Assembly: GCF_013248975.1 (NCBI RefSeq)
Contig: NZ_JABRWH010000001.1
Coordinates: 992,001-1,056,000, forward strand
Source of the DNA: Neobacillus endophyticus
GTDB lineage: Bacteria > Bacillota > Bacilli > Bacillales > Cytobacillaceae
Direction: 5' to 3'
Length of the DNA stretch: 64,000 nucleotides
Part shown: positions 28,004-36,227 of the stretch, in pieces
Layout: every line of letters begins with the position of its first letter
How positions within the stretch are numbered: the stretch's first letter is position 1
The notes under the pieces: model-generated
Database searches by the model: none
What the model was told of the DNA's origin: nothing
Seen by the model: only the letters and a program-made list of their open reading frames with translations
Position numbers and translations under genes: made by a program

Positions 28004-28067
28004 TCTTTCCACTTCCTTTGTCATAATATTTACTATTAAAAAATAGTAGTTTAGTTACCAAATACAC

Positions 28068-28081
28068 TGTAAGCGGTTGCA
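28068..28081. promoter_or_regulatory. Predicted cre (CcpA) site upstream of gabP
   Basis: TGTAAGCGGTTGCA matches the cre consensus TGWAANCGNTNWCA at 13 of 14 positions. It lies 65 bases before the permease start, where CcpA binding could block transcription. The rest of the 364-base divergent region is AT-rich with no other clear element. Confidence 0.6.
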
Positions 28082-28367
28082 ATGCATCATAAAGATAAAT
28101 CCTACCAAGTATTTTTTTAAAACTGGAAGTAAAACAAGGAAGTTGTATAAGTTGTTTAAAAATTTTATATATTTATATTTTATACACAATCTGTTCACAT
28201 TTGTCAATAACAGCATACAATTTTGTGAGTGTATTTGGATAAATATACAATCATATATATTATTTAACATATTCACCGTGAAATTAAACACTTCCTGTTC
28301 TTGAACTAGCTAATGGTATACAAATGTGATACATTGATAGAAATACTGTTTAATTAGAAGGGATAAT

Positions 28368-30080
28368 ATGTTTAAATCTGAACAAGTCCATATAGATGAC
28401 TCCTTTATTTTGATCGAGTCTTCTACAACTTTAATGGAAACGAAAAACAGGCTCCAACAATTCCATTATGTTGTTGTTACTGTCAAGAAAACGCACTATA
28501 CCATAATGAATAGTGAATTAGATATTTTTGCAGCCTACACGGACTCTCAGCCCATAGGTCCTTTTCTTGAGGAACTTCGATGGATTCCTTCAACAGTCTC
28601 GGTACGATCCGAAGTTCCTGAATCCAATGCAGATTGGCGACGGCCCGTTCTGATCCAAAACGATGATAGAAAGGCATTCGCTGGTATATTAACTGCTATG
28701 GAATGGATTCGATACCTTCAAGCCAAAGAATCGAAAGTAACCGCTTACTTTCATGCGTTGGCGGAAACAGTAAATGATGCTGTAACAGCTGTGGATCAGG
28801 AAGGTAAGGTCATTTGTTGGAACACTACAGCAGAAGAAACCTATGGAATCCATCGCGAAAAAATTCTTGGACGGAAAATCGGAGAATATTTTCAGGACGA
28901 AGATATTGTATTACACCGCATCTTAAATGAAGGGTTCCCTGTTCGCCAAGCATACCATCGGCCTGACAGCAATACTCACGTTTTAATAAACGCCTCTCCT
29001 ATTATTCAACAGAATAAGATTATTGGGGGCGTGGCAACAGAGCAAGATATTACTCGGATTGTCCGTCTCAATGAAGAATTGTATTCATCATTGCCACAGC
29101 ATGTCCATCAAGAAGAGCCATTTTCCTCCATCATCGGGGTGAATCCTGAGCTCCAACAAGTGCTAAAAATGGCGCAAAAAGCAACCTCAGCTGACATTCC
29201 TGTTCTCTTGACAGGTGAATCTGGTTCAGGAAAAGCGATGCTCGCACAGGCGATCCATTATGGTGGTTCCAAAAAGAATCATCCATTTTTAACCGTAAAT
29301 TGCTTATCTATTCCTCCTGGACTTTTAGAAACAGAATTGTTTGGCTATCAAAGAAATTCTTTTACAGATGAGGGACAAGTTGGTCAAGCCGGCAAACTAG
29401 AACAGGCAAATGGAGGAACATTGTTCATTATCGATATAGATCGCATGCCGCTTGACATTCAAGTAAAACTTTCAAACTATTTGGAAAATCAATCTTTCCA
29501 TCGTATTGGTGGAAATGAGCGTGTTCAAGCCCAAACACGTATTATTGCCTCTGCTTCACCTAGAATCGAGGAACTAGTACAAGAAGGGAATTTTGATAAA
29601 GATCTTTATTATCAATTGGCCGTGATAAAAATGGATATTCCTCCATTACGTGATCGCTTGGAGGATATTGTAGAATTAGTTCAAAAATTCATGCGTGAAT
29701 TTACTGTAAAATACAAGAAATCCATTCCAACGATGGATCCTGAAGTTATGACGGCATTAATGAACTACCATTGGCCTGGAAATGTGCGAGAACTTCGAAA
29801 TGTAATAGAACGTTTTATTCTGCTCAATGACGGAGATCTGATTACCTTGGAACAGTTGCCGCGAGGGATCGTTCATACAAATCAGCCTGTCAAATCTGTT
29901 GGTAAAGCCATCTATGCCAAGCCGCAAGTCAATAATGCAGAGGAGTCACCAAAAGAGGAGTCTTTTGCGATTGAAGATGCTTTACGAAAAACATATGGAA
30001 ACAAAAGTGCTGCAGCCAAATTGCTCGGCATCTCAAGAGGAACTTTATACAATAAAATTAAAGAATATGGTCTAGATTAA
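28368..30080 (+). CDS. Sigma-54-type AAA+ activator with degenerate core motifs
   Basis: A 570-residue regulator: N-terminal region (1-120), PAS domain (about 125-230), AAA+ domain (255-495) and a Fis-type HTH at 535-570 (NKSAAAKLLGISRGTLYNKI). Key residues are altered: the sigma-54 contact loop GAFTGA reads NSFTDE (330-335), Walker B reads LFIIDID instead of LFLDEIG (352-358), and GNFREDLYYRL reads GNFDKDLYYQL. Walker A is kept as GESGSGKA (283-290). It probably regulates the divergent permease and put genes, but may not act through sigma-54. ATG 28368 follows AGAAGGG. Confidence 0.88.
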   Translation: MFKSEQVHIDDSFILIESSTTLMETKNRLQQFHYVVVTVKKTHYTIMNSELDIFAAYTDSQPIGPFLEELRWIPSTVSVRSEVPESNADWRRPVLIQNDDRKAFAGILTAMEWIRYLQAKESKVTAYFHALAETVNDAVTAVDQEGKVICWNTTAEETYGIHREKILGRKIGEYFQDEDIVLHRILNEGFPVRQAYHRPDSNTHVLINASPIIQQNKIIGGVATEQDITRIVRLNEELYSSLPQHVHQEEPFSSIIGVNPELQQVLKMAQKATSADIPVLLTGESGSGKAMLAQAIHYGGSKKNHPFLTVNCLSIPPGLLETELFGYQRNSFTDEGQVGQAGKLEQANGGTLFIIDIDRMPLDIQVKLSNYLENQSFHRIGGNERVQAQTRIIASASPRIEELVQEGNFDKDLYYQLAVIKMDIPPLRDRLEDIVELVQKFMREFTVKYKKSIPTMDPEVMTALMNYHWPGNVRELRNVIERFILLNDGDLITLEQLPRGIVHTNQPVKSVGKAIYAKPQVNNAEESPKEESFAIEDALRKTYGNKSAAAKLLGISRGTLYNKIKEYGLD

Positions 30081-30096
30081 TTTAGCAGCTTTTCTC

Positions 30097-30126
30097 CCCC
30101 TTCAAGTGTTTCTGAAGGGGTTATTT
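30097..30126 (+). terminator. Terminator of the AAA+ activator gene
   Basis: Stem CCCCTTCA / TGAAGGGG (30097-30104, 30113-30120) followed by TTATTTTG. Confidence 0.8.
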
Positions 30127-30173
30127 TGATTTAATTCCCCTCACACACTTATCCCTTTTAACTTGTTTGTGTA

Positions 30174-30213
30174 TTTTAAAAAAATTGGCGCCTTCCGCGT
30201 TGCGGAAGGCGCC
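30174..30213 (-). terminator. Terminator of the second S53 protease gene
   Basis: Perfect 12-bp GC-rich stem GGCGCCTTCCGC / GCGGAAGGCGCC (30187-30198, 30202-30213), then AATTTTTTTAAAA on the minus strand. Confidence 0.92.
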
Positions 30214-30225
30214 TAACTTATAGAT

Positions 30226-32547
30226 TTATTGAACTTGTAAGCTCACATCATCGACAAAGAATGCAGTCGGATTGCTGATATCATTTGTTCCTTTAAAAGC
30301 AATTTGAATGGTTTGTCCTTTGAAATTTATTAGGTTGAAGCTGTGCTGCTGCCAGCCGGATGCTGTTGCATCGCTTAATTTCAACATAGTGGTTAAAGTC
30401 GCACCCTTAGAATTTCTTACCAGTGCATAGAAATAATCATAAGCATGGCGGAATTCTCTCGTTGATACATTGGTCCAAAAAGTAAGGGTAGCACTTTTTG
30501 CAGTAGCTGGAATTGCAACAGTTTGATAAATGAGATCAGTACTTCTGTTATAGCCATTTAAAAATGCTGATGAACCGCCTAAATGCGGTAGAACGGACTC
30601 AATTAATTGATAGCCGCCTGAGCTCGCTTCTACCCATGGCAGCTGGCCGTTTTCAAAGCCGCCGTTTTTAATTAACTCTGTCATCGTACCGCTGGTGCCG
30701 CTTGTAGGTGTACCCGTTGTTGTACCTGATCCGGAAGTAGTGCCTCCGCTTGTACTAGTGGTTGTACCCGAAGTTGTACTTGTTGTACTTGTTGTACTTG
30801 TTGTACTTGTTGCACCTGTACTCGTCCCAGTGCCACTGCCCGCGCTGCTAGAGGATCCGTTAATATCACGAATTAAATTATAGACATCAGGCGTTCCGAT
30901 CCCTGTGGCCATGTCATAGCCTGCTGTTGCCGAGTAGAACAAGTTATTCCCGGAAGTAATGTCATGAAATGCCGGGTAAGGCTGTGCCGTATTAAAAGCT
31001 TTATATAGAGCCGGGTTTGCCTGACCTAGGCTGCTCTTTCCATTTGCCGCTGCATATTGATTATTAATGGCCGCGATTCCGGCCCATAAAGGCGCGGCTG
31101 CCGATGTTCCTCCCACCTCAACCCATGAACCTTGGGTATAGATGGAATATCCTGAATTCGGGTCAGCGTTTGCTGAGACATCCGGAACCTGACGTTTTCC
31201 ATTCGAATAACCATTTTGCACACCAAGCCCTGACTGGAACGCTGGCATTGCATAGACGGTGGACAAGCCGCCGCCGCCGCCCGATCGATCCGTGTTACTG
31301 CTCCAAACCGATTCAGAACCGTATGAGGAGCTGCTGAGATTCAAATGTGTTCCCCCAACGCCTGTCACATATGGATCATTTGAAGGGCTGTCCACCTCTA
31401 AAGTTGAACCGCCGGAATCATAGGCTCCATTGTCACCAGACGCCGCAAAAATACTTTGTCCTTGTGCAGCATATTGTTGAAAAATCGTATGCAGGATATT
31501 CAGCGTTGAAATCGAAATATGATTCTCGCCTACCCCCCAGCTGACAGAAATAGCTTTAGCTTTATCATCAGAGGCGATTTTTTGATAAGCATCGATTAAC
31601 CCTTGATCGGAATTTGGCGCCTCATATACAGCCACTTGAGCTTTTGGCGCAGCGGCATTGATCATTTCAATGTCCAATTCTACTTCCGGTTCCCCTTCAC
31701 CGGCAGCACCGTTGTAACCGTCGACATATACATTGGCAGGTGCAGGACTTCCAAGGTTATAATAATTGCTAAAAGTGCTGATATTAGATGATTTATATCC
31801 ATCCAGCTCCACAACAGCAACGCTCTGACCTGAACCAGTAAAACCGGAACTCGCCAGCGGGTTGATGTCGTATGCCCCTTTTATTTGTGATGGTGTATAG
31901 CCGCCCGCTGGCCCGCTGACCGCATTCGCTTTAACCGTATGGGCAACAGGAGTTGAACGTTTGATGATTTTCGGATGTGTATAATGGGCTTCGTTATTCA
32001 GCCCTTCAATATCTGAAATGATTCCTGAAAATTGAACAGGGATGCTGGGCGCCTCTGCATTGGAATAAAAGGTTTCCCCTTTTGAATCTCTATAATTATT
32101 GATGGTGACACCAAATGCATCTTCCACTTGTCCCGTTGTACCGTTGACCGTAATAAATGCACGATTGGCTGACACATTCTTTACTCTAAAGCCTTTGCTT
32201 GCTAAAAAACTTTTAACATTGTTCAGCGTTTCTTCTGTCGGGCCATATTGATCATTAAATTCCTGTGGCGTCAAATAGTGTTTGTAATTAGGAGAAGCAG
32301 GATCATTCAAACTATCAATATATTGGTTCAGTTGATCCACATTTCTTAACTGAAGGGCAACTGTTAAAGTCGCTCTCGTACTGCGGCCTGTGTGGCCCAC
32401 TAGCTTGTTATGCTTAGGAGCCATTGGAACTGCCCTGGAAAGTCGAACTTTGCTGGGACCTGCTGCAAAACTTGTACCACCCGACATACATAACGTCAAA
32501 CTTAACAATGAAGCAACAGCGGGTACTAATAGTTTTTTTCTTATCAT
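30226..32547 (-). CDS. Secreted S53 (sedolisin/kumamolisin) protease, second paralogue
   Basis: A 773-residue paralogue of the protease at 17.7 kb: signal peptide (1-29), pro-domain (about 45-190), catalytic domain (about 212-563), linker (567-630) and a C-terminal jelly-roll-like domain. Triad E288, D292 and S482, oxyanion D372. The linker is longer than in the first paralogue and is Ser/Thr/Gly-rich, partly encoded by a 9-base tandem repeat. ATG 32547 follows GGAGAG. Upstream lie a c-di-GMP-I riboswitch and a strong terminator. The two proteases are highly similar apart from the linker, indicating a duplication that carried the riboswitch along. Confidence 0.95.
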   Translation of the reverse strand: MIRKKLLVPAVASLLSLTLCMSGGTSFAAGPSKVRLSRAVPMAPKHNKLVGHTGRSTRATLTVALQLRNVDQLNQYIDSLNDPASPNYKHYLTPQEFNDQYGPTEETLNNVKSFLASKGFRVKNVSANRAFITVNGTTGQVEDAFGVTINNYRDSKGETFYSNAEAPSIPVQFSGIISDIEGLNNEAHYTHPKIIKRSTPVAHTVKANAVSGPAGGYTPSQIKGAYDINPLASSGFTGSGQSVAVVELDGYKSSNISTFSNYYNLGSPAPANVYVDGYNGAAGEGEPEVELDIEMINAAAPKAQVAVYEAPNSDQGLIDAYQKIASDDKAKAISVSWGVGENHISISTLNILHTIFQQYAAQGQSIFAASGDNGAYDSGGSTLEVDSPSNDPYVTGVGGTHLNLSSSSYGSESVWSSNTDRSGGGGGLSTVYAMPAFQSGLGVQNGYSNGKRQVPDVSANADPNSGYSIYTQGSWVEVGGTSAAAPLWAGIAAINNQYAAANGKSSLGQANPALYKAFNTAQPYPAFHDITSGNNLFYSATAGYDMATGIGTPDVYNLIRDINGSSSSAGSGTGTSTGATSTTSTTSTTSTTSGTTTSTSGGTTSGSGTTTGTPTSGTSGTMTELIKNGGFENGQLPWVEASSGGYQLIESVLPHLGGSSAFLNGYNRSTDLIYQTVAIPATAKSATLTFWTNVSTREFRHAYDYFYALVRNSKGATLTTMLKLSDATASGWQQHSFNLINFKGQTIQIAFKGTNDISNPTAFFVDDVSLQVQ
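30773..30816. repeat. 9-bp in-frame microsatellite in the protease linker
   Basis: The unit TTGTACTTG (Thr-Ser-Thr on the coding strand) is repeated about four to five times without change. Copy-number change would alter linker length by three residues per step without a frameshift. Confidence 0.75.
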
Positions 32548-32572
32548 CCATTCAACTCTCCATTTCTCTAAA

Positions 32573-32598
32573 GAAAAAGTCTGCCACTATGGCAGACT
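32573..32598 (-). terminator. Terminator in the riboswitch expression platform (S53 gene 2)
   Basis: Perfect 8-bp stem AGTCTGCC / GGCAGACT with a 5-base loop, followed by TTTTTC on the minus strand, immediately before the ribosome binding site. Confidence 0.88.
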
Positions 32599-32611
32599 AT
32601 ATATACCATAT

Positions 32612-32708
32612 GTGGCGGCCCGACTGCCATGGAACTGCTCTTAACAAGTAGTTCTTTAGACTCGCGACTTTGCGTCACTATCTTTCAATAGTTTTGCCTT
32701 TTTCATTT
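32612..32708 (-). promoter_or_regulatory. Cyclic di-GMP-I (GEMM-I) riboswitch upstream of S53 gene 2
   Basis: Minus strand: AAAGGCAAAAC, GAAA loop, GTGACGCAAAGTC, GCGAGTCTAAAG, variable hairpin, GGCAGTCGGGCCGCC. Same layout as the aptamer of S53 gene 1. GGCAG near the aptamer end could pair with CTGCC of the downstream terminator, which offers a switching mechanism. Confidence 0.9.
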
Positions 32709-32810
32709 AGTTTAATAGGATAAAACTCCCTTAACATTATTTTACTAAGTAGTTTTAACAATGTACATAAGAGAATTTTTCCAAAAATTCCGAGTCAATA
32801 GAATCATAGA

Positions 32811-33761
32811 TTATGTACTTTCATTATTGATGAAGCAACAACTTCCGCTAACCGTTTTACATCTTTTTTTTACGACGGCTGCATATTCAGCCAGTTCTCC
32901 CACATTATCAAATGATTGATTCTGATTAGTCACAATGGCAATAGACAATGAAACAAGGGCAATCTTTTCTTTCACACCTTGTCGATTTTCTGCTATGACA
33001 TATTGCTTTGACAAGTGGCTGTCATAATAGAAACCTTTCCTCATCTGGTCGAATTCCTTTATCAGGTGATGGCAAATGGTTATAAAATCATAATGAGGCA
33101 GAATCGCAATAAAATCGTCACCGCCAATATGTCCTAAAAAAATCCCTTTGGGTAATAATGTTCTTTTAAGAAGCTCTGCAGTAGATTGAAGGAGGTCATC
33201 TCCCTTTTTAAAACCGTATGTATCGTTATAGGACTTAAAATGGTCTAAATCAAAATATAAGACACTGAACTTTTCTAGTTGCAAAACTTCCTTTAATTGA
33301 TCCTCAATACTGTGGTTTCCCGGCAATCGGGTCAATGGATTAAGAAGGCTCGCAAATTCTACTTGGACTTCCACTAATTTCATTAGCAGACGCTGGATAC
33401 TAACAATGCCAACAAACTTATTGCCTTTCGTTACAATGACATCATCGTAGCGGGCCTCTTCAGCTCTCTCCATGGCAAATTTACTTACTTCTGTAATCGG
33501 CTGAAAATAATCCACAATGAGTGGTTCTTTTTCCACTATTAACTCGATCGATCTTCCCATATAAAGATTATAGCCATATAAGGTGCCCATTTTTTCATAG
33601 AATCGCGCTCTTGTTATGAGAGAAATGGGCACTTCATTATTTACCATCACAATTCCTTGTACTCTTCTATCCTTACTAAATATCTGATCTGCTGTCTTAC
33701 TCAGTGCAGATTGGGATATACAGGGGGCCACCTCTGCAATATCTCCGATATAAGCTGCCAT
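32811..33761 (-). CDS. CBS-pair GGDEF-domain protein (GGDDF variant)
   Basis: A 316-residue protein: CBS-type region (about 1-135) and GGDEF domain (about 140-310) with signature GGDDF at 213-217, still acidic and probably able to bind GTP; no I-site RxxD. The link NPLTRLPGN is the usual start of GGDEF domains in this group. ATG 33761 follows AGGTGA. In related bacteria EAL, CBS and GGDEF usually form one polypeptide of about 600 residues; here the EAL part is a separate gene 37 bases upstream. All three frames carry stops in the gap, so a single frameshift does not explain the split. Confidence 0.88.
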   Translation of the reverse strand: MAAYIGDIAEVAPCISQSALSKTADQIFSKDRRVQGIVMVNNEVPISLITRARFYEKMGTLYGYNLYMGRSIELIVEKEPLIVDYFQPITEVSKFAMERAEEARYDDVIVTKGNKFVGIVSIQRLLMKLVEVQVEFASLLNPLTRLPGNHSIEDQLKEVLQLEKFSVLYFDLDHFKSYNDTYGFKKGDDLLQSTAELLKRTLLPKGIFLGHIGGDDFIAILPHYDFITICHHLIKEFDQMRKGFYYDSHLSKQYVIAENRQGVKEKIALVSLSIAIVTNQNQSFDNVGELAEYAAVVKKRCKTVSGSCCFINNEST

Positions 33762-33798
33762 AGAATCACCTGCCAATTAACTCAATCTTGGATATTTT

Positions 33799-34671
33799 TC
33801 AACGTGAATACGCTGGAATCTTCCCTGGCTTTATTTCTTCAAAGGGTCTTCCCAGTGCATATCCTTGACCGTAATGGACACCATGTTCACTGATAAAGGC
33901 CAGTTCTTCTATTCTCTCTATTCCTTCCGCAATGATTTCAGTAGCAGATTGTTTGGCATACTCGACTATTAACGTCACCAGCTGCTGTTGTTCGAGATTT
34001 TGATCAATAGTTTGGATCAGTGACCTATCCAATTTTATAAATTCAGGTTTTAAATATATTAATGTTTTTAAACTATTATATCCAGAACCCACATCATCAA
34101 TGGCGATCCGGAACCCTTGTGAACGGTAATTGGAAAGAACTTTTTCAAAAAGGGTAAAGTCGGTTACGGCACTTCTCTCTGTCAATTCAAAAACAACCTG
34201 CTGCGGTTCAATCCCAAGCTCAGCTAAAAGTTGAAGCGTTTCACCGCTATGATAATGGGAATCCAGTAAAACATTGGGATGGATATTGAGGAATATCAAT
34301 GGGTTTCCTTGCATCACAGCCCCTTTTAATCTACTAATAAATCTTTTGAGCGAAAGATTTCTGCAAAAACATTCAAATAAAAATACTTGATTGGATTGTC
34401 CTACAAATTCATAAAACTCTTCGGTATTTGGAAATACATTCGTAACCGCCGGGCGGTTTAAAGCTTCAAACGCCATCGTTTCCCCAGTGTTTAAATCAAG
34501 TATTGGCTGAAAAAACGTATCCAAATCATTTCTTTTCATGATTTTATGTAATTCCTTCAACCTTTTATAATATAAAAACTCTTTCCTGCCTCTGTTGTTT
34601 AAACCTTTTAAATAGGTATATAAATTACTTTTCTCTATTGCTGAAAAAATCTCGCTGGGTTGACTGTACAT
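33799..34671 (-). CDS. EAL-domain c-di-GMP phosphodiesterase
   Basis: A 290-residue EAL protein. The motif is FEALNRP (E69) and the metal and catalytic residues look complete: N in NIHP, E in ELTERS, DD in IDDVGSGYNSL, K in KLDRSLI, E in AEGIE and Q in GQGYALGRP. It should hydrolyse c-di-GMP to pGpG. ATG 34671 fits the AGGTG site; GTG 34680 overlaps it. Co-transcribed with the CBS-GGDEF gene, giving opposite activities from one operon. No membrane segment, so it acts in the cytoplasm. Confidence 0.92.
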   Translation of the reverse strand: MYSQPSEIFSAIEKSNLYTYLKGLNNRGRKEFLYYKRLKELHKIMKRNDLDTFFQPILDLNTGETMAFEALNRPAVTNVFPNTEEFYEFVGQSNQVFLFECFCRNLSLKRFISRLKGAVMQGNPLIFLNIHPNVLLDSHYHSGETLQLLAELGIEPQQVVFELTERSAVTDFTLFEKVLSNYRSQGFRIAIDDVGSGYNSLKTLIYLKPEFIKLDRSLIQTIDQNLEQQQLVTLIVEYAKQSATEIIAEGIERIEELAFISEHGVHYGQGYALGRPFEEIKPGKIPAYSR

Positions 34672-34680
34672 GTTCTGCAC

Positions 34681-35075
34681 CTACTTTAAATTCTATCTAC
34701 TTATATAGTAATGATCCAATGTAAAATCTATGTAAATTTTACTTTGAACCTTTGTTAATATTGTGTAAAAATTACTAAATTACCAAAAATCAATAGAGTA
34801 ACAGAGGTATATTACTATTGGAAAATTTGAAAGGCATGGTAGAAACGATATGGCTATGAAATAAAACTGGAAGAGGAATAGCAATCAGAAGTGCTGAATG
34901 CCAGCATGGAAATAGAGTTTGAAAAGTGATGGATGCAAATGGACACAATTAAGAAAGCAGGCATCAAAAGAGATCTTTTGTATAAAAATTTACAATAATT
35001 TAACAATAGGATTAAAAGTAATTTACATTACTCTTGGTATAATATTCATATTACTTTGAAAGGTTGGATTACATT
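34681..35075. other. Intergenic region with possible gene relic; uppP promoter
   Basis: Holds the EAL promoter area, and at 35038-35043 TATAAT preceded by TTGG (extended -10) for uppP. In one plus frame from about 34842 to 34998, three protein-like segments are separated by TAG and TGA stops (ending KKAGIKRDLLYKNLQ). This may be a decayed gene end; I do not recognise it. Confidence 0.35.
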
Positions 35076-35885
35076 TTGAATTTAATTCAGACACTTATAC
35101 TAGCCATCATCCAAGGAATAACAGAATTATTTCCGATCAGCAGCGTTGCCCATGGAGTTCTTACTCCCTATGTATTTCATTGGGATTTAGACCAAGAATT
35201 TTTAAAAGAACACTTTCTCCCATACGTCGTTATGCTCCATTTAGGAACGGCCCTTGCTTTGTTATTGTTTTTCTGGAGAGATTGGGTAGACATGCTCAAA
35301 TCATTATTTAGCGGCAGCAAAAAGGTGTTGATCCTGGTCATTGTTGCAACACTGCCAGCCGCTATCATCGGTCTTGTTCTAGAAAAACCATTAACAAGAT
35401 TGTTTAGTAATGTGACCACAGCTGCAATATTTTTAATTGTAAATGGATTTTTCCTTTATTTCGGAGAGAAGCTTCGTTCTAAAGGAACAAAGGAAATTGA
35501 AGAATTATCGATTAAGCAAGCAGTTATAATTGGATTGTTCCAATCATTAGCTCTTATTCCTGGTTTTTCTCGTTCAGGTTCCAGTATGACAGCCGGGTTC
35601 TGGTCCGGATTAAAACATGAAGCATCCGCTCGTTTCTCGATGCTGTTAGCTACTCCCATCATTGCGGGAGCCAGTATCCTAGAAGTTCCAAAAATTTTAA
35701 AATCACATACACCTGGGTTAATGCAAATGTCTTTAATCGGCGGTGTGGTAGCAGGTGTTTCTGCGTTCATAAGCGTTTGGATTCTAATGAGATGGTTCAA
35801 AACGAAAGAAATCAACGCAATGCGTCCATTTGCCTACTATTGCTGGGCTGTCGGCATCTTGGTTTTAGTTAGCAGGCTAATCTAA
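35076..35885 (+). CDS. uppP: Undecaprenyl-diphosphate phosphatase
   Basis: A 269-residue BacA/UppP membrane enzyme that dephosphorylates C55-PP to recycle the wall carrier lipid and contributes to bacitracin resistance. The (E/Q)xxxE motif is QGITE, the next motif reads LFPISSVAH where most members have PxSSSGH, and the second motif is GFSRSG. Around eight membrane helices. TTG 35076 is chosen because AAAGG/GGTTGG lies upstream; the TTG at 35064 touches that site. The altered SSVAH loop marks it as a divergent UppP, possibly not the only copy in the cell. Confidence 0.9.
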   Translation: MNLIQTLILAIIQGITELFPISSVAHGVLTPYVFHWDLDQEFLKEHFLPYVVMLHLGTALALLLFFWRDWVDMLKSLFSGSKKVLILVIVATLPAAIIGLVLEKPLTRLFSNVTTAAIFLIVNGFFLYFGEKLRSKGTKEIEELSIKQAVIIGLFQSLALIPGFSRSGSSMTAGFWSGLKHEASARFSMLLATPIIAGASILEVPKILKSHTPGLMQMSLIGGVVAGVSAFISVWILMRWFKTKEINAMRPFAYYCWAVGILVLVSRLI

Positions 35886-35902
35886 TTAGTTTTATTTCTT
35901 CC

Positions 35903-35936
35903 AATAAAAAAGAGGTCCCTAGCGGCCTTTTTTCTA
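35903..35936 (+). terminator. Terminator of uppP
   Basis: AAAGAGG / CCTTTTTT hairpin with a short loop and a T-run. Confidence 0.6.
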
Positions 35937-35939
35937 TTT

Positions 35940-36133
35940 TTAGCGGTCTGCTTTCAATTTGACAAATTGAACAAGCTGATGGTTCAAATAACTTGCACTA
36001 TAGGAAAAATCATGCTGATACCAATAAACATCGAATGCCTTTTTGGCAGAGTGGCAAGGTACCAGACTAGTAAATCCCTTTATTATTGAGACAGAATCAT
36101 CCAATGCAAAAGCTGAAGGACAGGTTCCTGCTT
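35940..36133 (-). pseudogene. Unrecognised gene remnant (C-terminal fragment)
   Basis: A minus-strand frame of about 60 codons ends at a TAA (35942-35940). It reads like real protein (KGFTSLVPCHSAKK, then DVYWYQHDFSYSASYL, ending VKLKADR), but has no start codon with a ribosome binding site. Upstream the frame runs straight into the 52-bp-period repeat at 36113. The length and aromatic pattern could fit the C-terminus of a LysR-type regulator, though I cannot confirm this. Confidence 0.35.
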
Positions 36134-36227
36134 CCGGTCCGGGATAGTGTCCTTCATCCTATCTATGAAGGACAGCTCGCTTCTTCCAGTTCGGGGGTTC
36201 TGTCCTTCATCCTCGCTATGTAGAACA
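36113..36227. repeat. Short 52/53-bp-period array of inverted-repeat cores
   Basis: One perfect core TGTCCTTCAT - 7 nt - ATGAAGGACA (36148-36174), one imperfect core (36201-36227) and a right half-core (36113-36122), in register at 52 and 53 bases. Same family as the array at 17.3 kb. The remaining 240 bases up to the amidase hold no feature I can name. Confidence 0.85.

Noticed and set aside
26211..28367. Sigma-54 (-24/-12) promoters for put and gabP
   Set aside because: Candidate TTGGC and TTGCA elements do not occur at the required spacing in either intergenic region.
33761..33799. Single frameshift splitting an EAL-CBS-GGDEF gene
   Set aside because: All three frames contain stops within the gap and the second gene has its own ribosome binding site.
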